In this document: in pieces, positions 43,901-56,226 of the stretch
How positions within the stretch are numbered: the first letter of the stretch is position 1
Layout: every line of letters starts with the position of its first letter
DNA from: Zanthoxylum bungeanum
Lineage: Eukaryota > Streptophyta > Magnoliopsida > Sapindales > Rutaceae
DNA: 64,000 bases
NCBI GenBank assembly: GCA_019454045.1
Contig: SKCR01034827.1
Location: 17,116-81,115, forward strand
Direction: 5' to 3'
Made by a program: the position numbers and the translations under genes
The notes under the pieces: model-generated
The model's database searches: none
What the model was told of the DNA's origin: nothing
Seen by the model: only the letters and a program-made list of their open reading frames with translations

Positions 43901-46900
43901 TTATTAAATGATTAATTGCATTAAATAACAGGCCATAAGAAAAGGAAAGGTTAATAAATGTCTCTCTCTCTTAAATCGCAAGATGGAAACTTCTTACACA
44001 GGTGTGAGATAAAAAAATCAGCCGTTTCTTCATGGCTGCATTGCCTCCTCAATTCAGAGGATCAATTGAAAAACCATTAAAACCTTAATTTTCCAACAGG
44101 ATGTAGGAGGATTCCCTTGAATAGTTGAATATGATTCTTAGAGAATCACTGCTAAACAATGTTCGAAAACACGGCCCTAGGTGCCGCCGTGATTTAGGGC
44201 CAATTGGCCACATTAAGCAGCAACTGGGTCGGTGGCGCCAGATCGGCTTCTGCTAACGCCGCCGCGCCGAGACTAAAGAAGACAACATGCGTTGAAGAAG
44301 ACGATGCAGTAGAAGACGTGTTTTATTTTTATTTTTATTTTACCCCCCCCAAAACATCCGTGAAAGTTGAAAGTTGGGGGTTAAATTTATTAAAAAAAAA
44401 TGTGAGAGAAAGTTGAAGCTATGAAAACTCTATTCATCTTCTTCTTAGGTGCTTCCTCAAACCAACTCTCTCTCTCTCTCTAAATCAAATTCTCTCAATA
44501 CAACACTCCATTATTCATCCTTTTTTCCTCAGTTCATTCATCAAAAACACATCCATCACTAAGAGACACATTCCTTAAGATTGATTTATCCAAATTTCAT
44601 CAAATTTGAAAATCCCCAAATTGATAAAACAATTTCGAATTTCTTCTTCATTAACTGAGGAATTTCCTTAGCCCCTGCCTAGGCGCTAGGCAGCGAGCTG
44701 CCGCCCGACTAGTACCTAGTGCCTTTTAGAACATTGCTGCTAAATTCAATATCTTGTTAACCACATGCTCATACTTGTAGCAGATAGATGTTGTTCCTTA
44801 GAACTCCCATAATCATCTATTAAAATCATATAAGCATATCTTGAACAGAAAAGTTGATTTATCATCTACTAATTCAACACAACATCGTGACTATTAGTGT
44901 TATATAACTGCATTTTGATGTGGTTCATCATCAGGAGTTCTAATTTGGGTAATTTCAACCATGAATAATGGATTCACAAGATCTCTTAAAGGCATGTCTG
45001 TTGCTTTTCTAAATAGATACTTAAAAAAAAAATCATTCTTTCTTGATACAGATATTTCAATGGTAGATTTTAAAAGTATGCTATATTTGAAACAAATCCA
45101 TAACAAGTTTTCAATTAAATTATAACTAAAAAAGATATGTAACAAGTGAAACCATTTTATTTATTTCAACTAATTTTAGTTGAAAGGCAAATGGCATTTT
45201 TCTTTTATTATTTTTGAAATTGTTTTGAGGGGCTGCAAAAATGAACTCTAGAAGCATGCCTCCAGAAAAGGTTATTGAAGTTCTCAAATCATATAGAAAC
45301 CTTGTATGAATCTTTAAAAATCTAATCATTTTTTTTTAATAAGGATTGGATACTTGTAGTTATTGTAATTTTCTTAGTTTGTTTTGTTTTCTTTCCCATA
45401 ACTTGATATGTTATTTTTAACTCTAGTGTTAGTCCAACAGAGGAAGCTCGGGTGGTAAAAAATGAACTGTCAGACGATGAGAAAAATGTTCTTCAGGTAA
45501 TATTCAACGAAATGTCATATGGTCTTTTACCCTTTTAAGAAAGTTGGCATACCAATAAGCTTTGAATCAGGGTACTAACCTATTCACTGTTGTAATATCA
45601 AATTAATTACCTAATCTAGGCTAAAAAATGTATTCTTATTTTCTTAATACATTTTGCTAATTTATAAATGTGCTGGACTTCATTTTCCATGAAATATTCC
45701 AAGCCTTAATGACAAGCAGAATATTTGTTGCAACGTTAAATTGTTCATGTTCCTAGATGAAGTCTTATATACAACTTTAGTTAACCTGTAGTGAACTGAG
45801 CTAATTTCTTTTGTAATATGGAATTAGTTATCTTATCTGGGTTAAACATTACACACTTGACACTTGTTTTTTAATGCAATATTCAACCTGATTAAAATGC
45901 TGGACTTCGTTTGCCAACAAATATTTCAAGCCTGAATAACAAAAGGAAAATATTTTCATTTGTTAGTATTTAACCTTTTCTCTTTCTCTTAGTTTTAACC
46001 TAATACATTTAGTAAATTTTTGTTTGAAATTAGAATTGTTTCAATTTCTAGTTGTTACAACTTCCTTTTGGATAGTGACACGAAGTCTCCAAATTCCTGT
46101 TCTATTAAAGGCAGACATTAATACAACATGTAATACAATTTGGAGGTAGGGGTTGTGTTCGAGTTATTGGGTTTAAAACTACACATTTTCCTCTGATGTA
46201 ACTTATTAGTCACTTAAAGAAGTGAAATTTTAGTCTTCGTTGTATACATCTATGGTGTGCGTAATGCTGAGTATGGCAATGTGGATATCTTTCAGTTTTA
46301 TACTAGAACATTGCGTCTTCCTTCTTTTCAGCTTCTTTTATACCCTTTCATGATTTAAGTGTCATTGGTACTGATTGCTTTTATTTTGTTTTCCCTTTGT
46401 TTTCTGATCATGGAAAGATTTTAACACCTTACCTTCTAATTTTTGGCAGAGTAGGCTGAAGAAATATGAAGAGACGCTCAGTACCTCTCCGAAAGATTCA
46501 ACTGCTCTTGAAGTGAGTCGTTGATTGTTATGCATGATACTATTTGGTTATTCTTTTTATTTAGCTTGAACTTGCCCCTAATTATGTCCTTGTTCCATTA
46601 ACTTTTTGGTCAAATGACTTTTCAACAAAATTCAAATCCCCAAGTACAACCTTATATGTAACAACAAATACAAATACACCTTAATATAATTTATTTAGGG
46701 GAGAATTTTAGATACCCCTAATCTTTGGGGATTGCACATATAAATCCAAAGGTTTCAGAAACCCTCTCTCACTCCATTGAATGGAGCATTTCGTTCTCAT
46801 AAACTATCAATTCAGGGGAGAGGGGCTGGTTAGGTGTCAGTTTTTGAAAAATTTAGGTTGTGTCTAATTCCAGAAGGTTAGGGGAGAGAGTAAAAATATC

Positions 46901-49900
46901 TCGTTAGTCAATATACGGGGAAATTTGAATCAGTGACTGCTTTGTTGAATCGACTCAGTTTCTATGTTAAGTTACCATCTGAAGATACCAGGCAATGACC
47001 AAACTATAATGTTCAACCTCTTACATTTGTTGAGAATTCTTATTACTACAATGTTTTGGCCTGTACATTTAATGAATTCTTCTAGAAGTTACATAATTTT
47101 TCATTCATTTTGACAAGAAATGAAGAAATGCCAGTTTATCATACAAGTTATGAAATTTAGATATTAAGGCTATATCTCATTTCATTTATGTATTTCCTTT
47201 ATATATGAATTAGTGGTTCCTTTTATTTATTTCCTTTTTCTTTTTCTTTTTCTTTCTCTCTTTCTCTTTCTTATTTGATCAACAGTAAGAATTGGACCAG
47301 TGCCATAACTCTCTTCACTTTGTCAGTTTCCTTAAGCATGAGTTATCTTTGGCGTGTTTTAGAATTCTGCATGTATTCTGTACAATACATGTTTTTTGGT
47401 CTGATTTCTAGATTATTTCTTGTATGCATACTTTCATACATGTGCAATTGCGTTCGAACATGATTTCATGAAATAGGCCTTTACTTTGCCATTTATTTTC
47501 CTGTGCCAGCCATTTGAAATTCATTCAAGAGGTCTTGCAGGGAGCTGCAGTAACCTTGGCAGAGTTAGGAGATTATACTCGGGCTGCCTCTCTCCTTCAG
47601 GACTTGGCAAAGGTTTGTTTATCTGTTCTGGATATGAATTTTATGTACCTTTGCTGCTCAAGGCCTGCTGTTCATTGGATTAGCTTGTAATTCTATTAAA
47701 ATTTCTCCTACATTCTGCAGGAGAAACCAAGTGACCCTGATGTTTTCCGTTTGCTCGGGGAAGTTAAATATGAACTTAAGGATTATGAAGGAAGTGCTGC
47801 TGCATATAGGGTTTCTACAATGGTAGATTTTTCTCTAATATCTTGGGAAATTTCCATGCTATACATTGCATTGTGTTGTATTCATTTAGTTTTACATTTA
47901 AATTTGTCTGATGATTGATTTTAGTTTCAATTTAAAAACCAAATCTTATAAGTAAATTAAAGCATTGGGTAGTATTCATTCAGGATTGTTTAGCAAAAAA
48001 AAAAAAAAACTTGGTTTTTTCCACTTTTCTTCCAAAAAAGTTATAAACAGTAGATGCTCACTTTTCATGTGTTCCAGGACATTTTAAAAAACTCCACCCA
48101 GCAAGTCTTTTTTTTTTTTTAAGAAAAAGAAAATTGTCTTACCAAACAATCCCTTCGAAATCATAATGTGTCAATCTGTACTTCATCATTTATCCTTTAT
48201 CCACGTTTCTCGTATTTTATGGGCATCATTTGTTCAACTAGGAAGATCTCTTGGAAAGGTACTAGAGCTTCAAGGTATAAATCTCGTGCGCTCACATAGA
48301 TAAACCAGTGAGCAATGTCGCCGAGACTTATTTTGAGCATAACTGCACAGATGATCTATGCTTCCTGCTTCCATCTGAAAATAGTGCTATCCAATAATTT
48401 CTTATCTTTTCTTTGTAGGTATCCAAAGACATCAATTTCGAGGTTCTACGAGGACTTACAAATGCATTGCTTGCTGCCAAGAAACCAGATGAGGTATGTC
48501 ATGCGTATTTTTTGTTTTCCAATATATTTACATCTTTATCTTTCATTAATGGAAATTAATTGACCAATGTCTATATGCAGCATAACCGTTTTGGTTTCAA
48601 CCGCTCAAAATTTTATACTAAAAGTTTCCTGCTGATTCTTTCTTCTTCTACTTTTTATTTATTTTTATTTATTTTTATTTTATTTTTTGCGTATGGCCTT
48701 AGAATGGAATGGGAATATATTAAAACTTGAGCACTGTTTTAGGTTCATTTTTGCAAACTTGAGAATTTATATGGATTTAGTTTCCGACTGCATTAGTTGC
48801 TTATTTTACTAATCCTCAATGCCCTACTTCACAGTCTTCAAAGTCAATTGTTCAGAGATGAGGCAAATGATTCTTCCCATGAATTATTGAGTTTTGCAGC
48901 ATCTTTGCAAGAAGCTTTGGATTTATTCACTTATTTCTTTTTTCTCATTTCCTTTTTATGCAGGCTGTTCAATTCCTTCTTGCTTCCCGTGATCGTCTGA
49001 GTACAGAAAAATCAGATGATCTTAACATTAAGGATGACAGCAGTGGCAATACAAAGGAAACAAAGCCACAGAATGTGGATCCCATTCAAGTGAGTTGGTT
49101 TCTCATCTAACCCTCGACATTATGTCAACTTGAAAGAAGATTGGTGCACCCGTCTATTGGTCTAGCTTGATTTGCTTAGCTTTGGTTAGTTGCTTTTGAA
49201 ATTAGAAGGAACATATAAATGGTCTGTTGTTTTTGAGTTTTCCGAAAGGATAGACAAAATAGTAATCTAAAACTAGTCATAAAACAAATAAAAGAGTATC
49301 ATGAGAACCGAAAACTTGAAAGAACTGCCGAATTGGTTAGTTATATAAATGAAAAGTTATCACACTTGTTACTTTTTTTATATAATTTTTCTGGTTAGTT
49401 TCTCTTGTTACATGTTAGTTAATTCTGCATGGCCATCTGCTGTATGAGATGTCTTTTACAGGTTGAACTGCTTCTTGGGAAAGCCTACTCAGATGGAGGT
49501 CGTGTTAGTGATGCTGTAGCCGTATATGATCGACTCATCTCTAGTTATCCCAACGACTTTCGTGGTTATTTAGCAAAGGTTCTTTCTCCTTTTTCCCTGG
49601 TTACCGAGTTGTTTAGATAATTTTGTCATTCAAAATTGATGATGAAATCAGCTTTTTGGATAAAATTGTTGATATAGAGTGATGAAACAATGACGGATCT
49701 AAATCAACTTCGGACCAAATAAAACCTTATCAACTCAATCAAGATTTGCTCAAGTTGTCAAAACACTCTTGAATCTTGATAATGATTATATAAAATTACA
49801 GTACTTGTGAAACTCACAAAAAATAATCTACAACTCCTAAATTAATACACTGAACTAAACATTAGGTAATATGGTCACTTGATCTCTTAAAAATTAAAAT

Positions 49901-50917
49901 CATGCGTCTAATGAAAACGTCATATGAGAAACCAGTAAATAAAGACCTTAAATTAGCATACTTGGAATTACAATGATTAGTTTGTATATGTGATATGCAT
50001 CGACAGTAATCTGATATCAGTATCCGTATGGCACATGGATTTATGTATCCAAGTCGCTTACACCTATTAGGCTGGAAGTCAAGTTAGGGGTAGACACAGT
50101 GGTAATTTATATATGTGTACACATGTCTGTATATTGTTAGTTGACTGCATGTTATTTTGCTGAAAGACTTTATTTACATCTAAATTTTTTTTTTTGTTGG
50201 TGATTTTGCAGGGGATTCTACTGAAGGAAAATGGAAAAGTTGGAGACGCAGAGAGGATGTTTATACAAGTAAGTATATAAAATTATTAAATGCACACGGA
50301 TAATCATATAATGAATTCTGTTTTAACACACGAAATGGCTAATGATTTGGCCAAGCCCCAAGGAGTAAGATAGCCTCTGATTCATTCAGCATAAAAGTGC
50401 CACAAAATTTATACTGTCAATTTCACACCAGTAGCATACTAGTATATTGGTGTCCATTAAGAAAGTACTATTTTGAGCATATACAACTTGTGACTTTTTT
50501 GAGCAAAACACTAAGCTTTAATGAGAGAGAATTGCCATGGATTCAGATAGTGGCTCTACTCAACAAACAGAGTCGATAGAAAAAGTGCTACACTAACGTC
50601 TTACATGAAGTGGACGTGCTGCATATAGCTCCTCCTAAGCGGCAGCCACATTAAACCTTCCTTTTGTTGGAGAGACAAGCTTAATTTAGTAAATCCAATA
50701 CGTCAAAAGCCTCGACTTTCAATACATTAGTAGTCTGTCTTGCACTTGATTTTCACTGTTATTTAAGTTAGGGGAAGCATAATTTGCTGTTATTTTGATA
50801 TTTCCAGTTCGAGTCTTGATTAAAAATGTAGCCGAAACTTGATTATATCATTTGCAGGCACGGTTTTTTGCACCAGAGAAAGTGAAGGCGCTCGTAGATC
50901 GTTATTCAAAAACTTGA
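40659..50917 (+). CDS. Plastid-type TPR protein with one membrane anchor, 389 aa
   Basis: Fifteen exons join in frame: 40659-40742, 40901-40938, 41092-41129, 42903-42993, about 43465-43570, 43726-43796, 45427-45496, 46450-46512, 47541-47612, 47721-47822, 48419-48493, 48964-49089, 49462-49578, 50212-50268, 50858-50917. Residues 1-75 are Ser/Lys-rich, a possible transit peptide. Then comes an acidic stretch with IDFEERLAAVRR. A hydrophobic segment IGVGAAVVVFGLVFALGDFL (about 120-140) follows, then TPR helices (YEETLSTSPKDSTALE, LAELGDYTRAASLLQDL, LGEVKYELKDYEGSAAAYR, LLGKAYSDGGRVSDAVAVYD, ILLKENGKVGDAERMFIQAR). It resembles the Arabidopsis 'chloroplast lumen common' TPR family (recalled), probably an assembly factor or scaffold. 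Exon 2 could start three bases earlier. Exon 5's start is uncertain by a base. Introns hold a TRIM and a hAT MITE. Confidence 0.85.
41320..42196 (+). mobile_element. TRIM-like copia-derived element in intron 3
   Basis: Two 191-bp direct repeats (41320-41510, 42006-42196) start TGTTGGAATTAG and end AATTCTCACA. They flank 495 bp. The PBS TGGTATCAGAGC (initiator tRNA-Met type) follows the left repeat at once, and the purine tract GCTGAGGGGGAG precedes the right one. There is no coding domain, only a thrice-repeated phrase like TGTGCATTCTCCAGCG..TTAAAC. No 5-bp target duplication is seen, so the flanks may have changed. The two repeats differ at only a few positions. Confidence 0.88.
44149..44744. 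mobile_element. hAT-type non-autonomous element in intron 6
   Basis: CTGCTAAA flanks both ends (44149-44156, 44737-44744), the 8-bp target duplication expected for hAT. Ends are CAATGTTCGAAAAC and the complement of TTTTAGAACATTG, with CCTAGG/CTAGG-type subterminal words (GGCCCTAGGTGCCG, GCGCTAGGCAGC). The 580-bp body has no transposase. The 70-aa frame inside looks random. Confidence 0.88.
45541..46440. repeat. Intron 7 with diverged local duplication
   Basis: About 45600-45770 and 45830-45980 share phrases (TGCTGGACTTC, AATATT(C/T)CAAGCCT) in the same order. This looks like an old tandem duplication of about 230 bp inside the intron. It has no effect on the reading frame. Confidence 0.5.
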
Positions 50918-52250
50918 ACACTTTTCAAACGTTCTTCTGCTGTACAGCCTCTAATCTTGGCTCATCTTTAACCATCGTGGATTTGAAATTACAGGCGCCG
51001 CAGCAATAACAGGTAAATAATTTCGAGCTACTCTCCCTTGTCTTGTATTGGTTGCCTTGCGAAAATATATAATCAAAATGCAGAAAAAAAATGCATTATA
51101 TGAAAAGCATCTTGTTGTTAAGAAGAAGAAAGAGTCCTTACATTTTTTATGCAAGTATTTGAAATGTTTTCATAGATGTAAAAGTTTTGGAGCTCGACGC
51201 ATTGGATAATGATATTTTAGGGAAAAAATTAACTAGACATAATTTAGTTATGTTTTGTTTGGTGTTGTAATTAAAAAAAGTGATGAATAAATTGTGATTC
51301 ATAAACAGTTATGCAATTTTGTTTTATGTTTAAAAGATAATTGCAATGTGTTTTTCTAATATTTTGATATTGAGGAAAAATTTAAAATTTTAACTTTTGC
51401 TTTTTTAAAGATATTACGATTAGTAATCGGAATTTTTTTAATTATTAACTAAGTATTTAAAAATTATAGTTTGTTCAAAATACAGTTTTGTCATCTCTCT
51501 GTCGATCAAATTATAATACTAAATAAAGTATTAGTTGACTACGTTATTATACTCTTAATGCAACACGACATGCTGAAGAATAATTCTCTGAGATTGATCG
51601 ACAACCAAGTGGTTGTCATGAAGCTTTTGTTTTTTTAGTCACTTTAGAATTTGTTTGGTTGGAGTTTTTTAATATCATTGAATTTTGGAAATTTTTTTAT
51701 TATATCATTCAACAAATCAAAAAAATATTAATACACGTGTTAAAATAGTAAAAAAATTAAATAAACAATAATTATAGTTAAAGTAATTTCATATTATTAG
51801 TTGTTGATGTTACGTCATTCATACAAGAGTGATATCAAAAAATTATTTCAAATTTTGTGATTGATTTTTCAAAGCATTCCAAATCAATTTCTTGCACCCT
51901 TTATTAAAAAGATTCATATCGTATAGACATCATAATTTTTTATTTTTTTTTTAAAAAAAATGTCATAGCATTCAATACTTTTATTTTACTTTTGTCCACA
52001 ACATTCGAAATTACATAGTTTTAGTGGTTATTTTATTTTATTATCCTTTTACACACATCATTTTCCTTGTAATTGATTGGCTTGTTGATACAAAGAAGAG
52101 GGTCAGTTTCACTTCTTTCTCTTTATGTAATTATAATCTATCCATACATAGTGTAATTTCATAATATTTTCTAATCAAGATAATTTTAGTATAATATAAA
52201 TTTCTCTCCCGTAATGACACAATAAAACTAATCATAGCATATATGAGTTA
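50918..52250. other. Intergenic, with a dispersed repeat at about 51255-51500
   Basis: The first part should contain the TPR gene 3' UTR. 51255-51500 resembles 20395-20663 (GATTCATAAAC, TTTAAAAGATAATTGCAATG-like, TCATCTC), a short dispersed repeat with no ends identified. No gene. Confidence 0.5.
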
Positions 52251-52256
52251 GGGTCA

Positions 52257-52640
52257 GTAATGGGACGGGACGAGATGAGATTTGTCAATTCCAATCCCGT
52301 TTTAGTCTATTTTTATCCCGTTAAATCTCATCTTGCCCCATTATGTTTTCCAATTCTATCATGTTTGAATTTTCAGGATAATTTTTTTGTCTCGTATCAT
52401 CTCTTTTTTAAATTGGAACATAAAAATATATTTCAAAGCTCATCTCAAACAAGATTAGAATTGTCAATCTCGGTCCTGTTATGCTCCATTCTCATTCCGT
52501 TAAATCCCATCATGTCTCATTTCATTGCTTGTTTGAGTTTTCGGGATAATTTTTTTAATTTCGTACTGTCTTATTTTAAAACAAGACATAAAAATATATC
52601 TCAAATCTTATTCCAAGCGGGACAATATCCCATTGGATCG
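52257..52640. repeat. Two-unit imperfect tandem repeat of about 180 bp
   Basis: Unit 1 (about 52275-52440) and unit 2 (about 52455-52625) share TTAAATC(T/C)CATC, GGATAATTTTTTT and ACATAAAAATATAT(T/C)TC in order. Outer words GGGACGGGACGAG and GGGATGGGAATAAG suggest one mobile or foldback repeat. The 130-aa frame here is not credible. Confidence 0.6.
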
Positions 52641-53079
52641 GGATGGGAATAAGCGTCATCACTATATATGACCAAAAGAACACATACATAACAGCCCAAA
52701 AAGTACATTTCCGGCTTTATTATGCAATAATATCAAAACGCGATAACAATCAACACAGAACCTCTTTTGGACCGTTTTGATAAGTAAATGAGTGTACTTA
52801 CCGCATTGTAATAATAGAATAATTTAGGGATTAGAATTTTACTACAACTATATGCCTATAAAAACGATGTAAATTACAAAAAGAGATTCTTCCTTGTAGA
52901 TTGTACTGTGATAAACTCTAGGTGGTTCTTCTTGTTGGTTAATTTTGTTGTTGAATTTATCAAATAAGATATTATATGATATGACATATTAGTTCGGTTA
53001 TTATCATACGTTAATATATCGAGAATTGATCTACTCGGTCAGGTCACGGTGAGTCGAGGGAACAGCGCCCCCCGCGGGG

Positions 53080-53330
53080 GCTCGGTGGCAATGCCCCCGA
53101 AATAAAAACGAAATTCAAATGCAAAGTGAACCGAAATAACTGATTTCGTGTCATCTATAACGAAAAAGACATTATGCCTTCCATTGTCGCGATAATAGGT
53201 AATCATTAGTGCGACAATGAGAAATAGACATTAACTAATATTGTCGCGCCAATGAGTAAGTCATTGTCGCTACAATATGAAGCATGTGCATATTGTCACG
53301 ACAATGGATTGTAATTGGCGCGACAATGAG
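53080..53330. repeat. Cluster of ATTGTCGCG motifs in alternating orientation
   Basis: ATTGTCGCG or a one-base variant, on either strand, occurs about six times in 150 bp (near 53183, 53208, 53243, 53262, 53292, 53317). Some form CATTGTCGCG...GCGACAATG hairpins. It resembles subterminal repeat arrays of CACTA-type transposons, but no CACTA end was found. A GC-rich foldback (CGCCCCCCGCGGGGGC) precedes it near 53067. Confidence 0.6.
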
Positions 53331-54099
53331 ATACTAGTTCAGAAAAGCATGACTAAAAATATATTTTTTGTAGGTAAATCTTGGTTGCATATATATAGAG
53401 CATGAAAATGATTCATCATATATAACATTCTTCATATCAGAGTTCTTAAGTAGAAATTCGACAAAGTGTTGTGTTGCATCTCTAAGTTTTTTATTGTATC
53501 CCAGAGTAAATGTGCTTGCAACCTTACAACACATAATGGGGGAAAATATTGCATATTCTAATTTGAAAGTAGATGGGGAAATAAATATTTTGGTGGGCAA
53601 TCTCATAAATTACATGGTGGGAATGTTCCTATGTATTTACTAATCATAATAATCATGCCAGATTATCTATGATGGTGATTTTGCATATTATTAGATGTAG
53701 AAATGCTCAAGTTATCACTTCCACGTCCTTTCGTTTTATATTTTTCAAAAGTGTTATAATTTATAGGAAAAAAAATATCATAATATGAATTGCTTTTGAA
53801 AAAAATGAGATTGAATAATACTATAATTCCTAAGCTTAATACATTGGGAGATTATGTGATTTTTTTAAAAAGAAAAATCCTAATTATAACAAATGACATG
53901 TCATTAAGGACAGTTAATTATAATTGTAAAAAAATATTACGATTTTATATAGCTGAATACTTATAATTATAAGAGAGATGTCTTTATATAAGCATTACAT
54001 TAAGTCAAATATATGAACTAAATATACTAATAATCATTAAGATTACATAATCATATCTCAATGATTATGTAACAATATCTTAGAGATATGTAGAATCAT
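53331..54099. other. Intergenic AT-rich DNA
   Basis: No gene or clear element. The 90-aa minus-strand frame at 53334-53606 has no recognisable feature. Confidence 0.5.
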
Positions 54100-54760
54100 A
54101 ATCATATATTTGGATGATTATGATTATGATTCTAATAATATCTTAGAGATTCTAACAATATCTTACATATTCTAACACTCACCCTCAAGCTAGAGCATAC
54201 GTATCATATGCATCAAGCATGCTACAAATGAAACAAGCACAAGAACCACACAGAGATTATGGTGTTTAAACACTATTGGAGAATGCACAGCATGAACATA
54301 TATGGTGACTTGGATGTTTTAACGTCGTTGGAGAATGCACAACAAGAACAGATGCAAATGTTTGGATGGTTTAACATCGCTGGAAAATACACAGCGGGAA
54401 AAATTTAAATTATTCCAGATCAGCTCAAAACATCTAAAGAAAACTTGCTAAATCACCCATGACAAAACCCCGAAAAAAGATCAGATGTGGAACTTGTTGC
54501 GAATAAGGGACATATAACTGATAAGATCTAAGCATTTTGTCGCCATTGGTATTGTAAAGACTGCCGAAGAAGATACGGCACGTGAGGCTCATACGCATAT
54601 AGTGACGCACATTCCCCACATGCCACCTTGAACAATGACTCTAAAAATGAGAAACCAGAACCCATAGAAAGATTGATTCTGATACAATGTAAACATTATG
54701 ATTATGATTTTAATAATATCTTAGAGATTCTAACAATATCATACCGATTATAACAATAAT
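54100..54760 (-). mobile_element. Degenerate TRIM/copia remnant related to the intron 3 element
   Basis: In reverse complement it repeats the internal region of 41511-42005: the thrice-repeated GTGCATTCTCCAACGACGTT phrase, GGTTCTTGTGCT, then TATGCTCTAGCTTGAGGGTGAG as purine tract. At the other end is a PBS-like TTGTATCAGAATC. Its flanking repeats (TTAGAGATTCTAACAATATC at about 54130-54176 and 54715-54750) differ from those of the intron element, so it is a separate subfamily, older and eroded. Confidence 0.75.
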
Positions 54761-55555
54761 GATGGCAATCAAGATATTATGTTTCAAATCTCGATTGATT
54801 TTTTGAATCGAAATAAAATATCATCTCAAACCTTAATTAAAAATTTTATTCGAGACAATTTTTTATTCCGAATCTTATTAAAATTCAAATTTTCTATTGA
54901 CCCAAATTACATAACATGCACGAATTTTTCGTCGTTGCTTAGCTAGTTTTACATTATGAAATATAATTTTTGAAAAGCTGACATTAGTGATTAGACAATG
55001 TTTTTTTTTTTTGGAAAAAAAAAAAAAGACATCATTATTTGGCTTTGTTAATGACTTGCTGTCAATCTATGATGCTTTATTATTGGTTGATTTTCATTTC
55101 TTTTCCTTTTTTATTTCTTTTGAATGAAAAAGAAACAAAAGCTGATGAAAATCTTTAATAATTTTTCTCTCTCATAATGATTATGTGGACAATAATTCTA
55201 ACACAAAAGTGAAAAGGCAAATGAGTGACTCTCTAAGAAGGCACTGCCATATGAAAAAGTTAACAATAATACAGGTCACCAAATAACTTGGCCCATAATG
55301 CATACAATTGGGAATTTTGAGTGGTAACAATTTTGATTAAGCAATTATATCATCTCCACATCAAACAGAATGTGAATGTAATAACTTAATAATACAACTC
55401 ATCATAGCATTAAGAACATGGAAGCTAGCTAATTTGCTGCCCAAAAAAAAAAAAACCACTTCCAAAAAACATGTTACCAGGAAATAGAACAACATAAACC
55501 CAGCTAATTGCCTTATGGTACACATGAAACTGGATCCAAAGAAGAGTAAAGTTCA
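54761..55555. other. Intergenic
   Basis: AT-rich, with A and T homopolymers near 55000-55030. No gene seen. Confidence 0.5.
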
Positions 55556-55559
55556 TATG

Positions 55560-55670
55560 ATGGTAACGATGATTTATTTTTTCCACGGAGAGACTGTTTC
55601 TTGGGTTCAAACCCGGGACCAAATGGATAGCAAGTTCAAACTTGACCATTGCAGTAGTGGTGACCTTCAT
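55560..55670 (-). mobile_element. Probable SINE fragment (second family)
   Basis: The minus strand reads TTGGTCCCGGGTTTGAACCC then AAGAAACAGTCTCTCCGTGG, which resembles the B box and downstream part of a widespread plant tRNA-derived SINE. A related piece is at about 59640-59740. No ends are resolved. Confidence 0.45.
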
Positions 55671-56226
55671 GTTATAACTATATCCTTACAAATATACACA
55701 ACTCAAGAAAACTCCACCAACTCTTTACCCATTTTAGAAACAAACTACAAACCATTTATTAACTTAACCCACCAATTAAATAGTTCTGTACAATCAAAAC
55801 AAAGCTAAACTTCTGAGTTAATCTCCATAATTCAACGCATCAATTAACATAAAACAAATCTAATTGAAATCTAACCAAAAATGGAAAGTTCTCACAACTG
55901 CAACCCAATTACCCAAAAAAAGGAGCAACAGAAGTATATATAGAAGATAACTAAAACGGGAATGAAATACAAAAACTTCAGACAAGCATAATAGTCACGT
56001 AAATAAACAGAAAATTCTTCCTTTTTTCGAGTAAACATTATCGAAGGGCAAGATCGATTCATTGATTTCATTGAAAGTTTATCATTATCTTCATCCATCT
56101 TAATTCCCCCATTATAATCATCAATAAACAGCAATTAACTAACTTTAGCTTCCCCCTACAGATCAAATCCATAATTAACCCCATCATATCAAACAAAAAT
56201 ATTCAGCAAAAAAGAAACATCAAACA
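55671..56226 (-). other. Probable 3' UTR and downstream flank of the MAPKK gene
   Basis: No credible ORF. Lying immediately downstream of the minus-strand kinase stop, it should include its 3' UTR, but no poly(A) site was pinned down. Confidence 0.4.

Noticed and set aside
44204..44416. 70-aa frame inside the hAT element
   Set aside because: No domain. The GC-rich start belongs to subterminal repeats of the MITE.
52260..52652. 130-aa frame
   Set aside because: It falls exactly on a two-unit tandem repeat, with no family resemblance.
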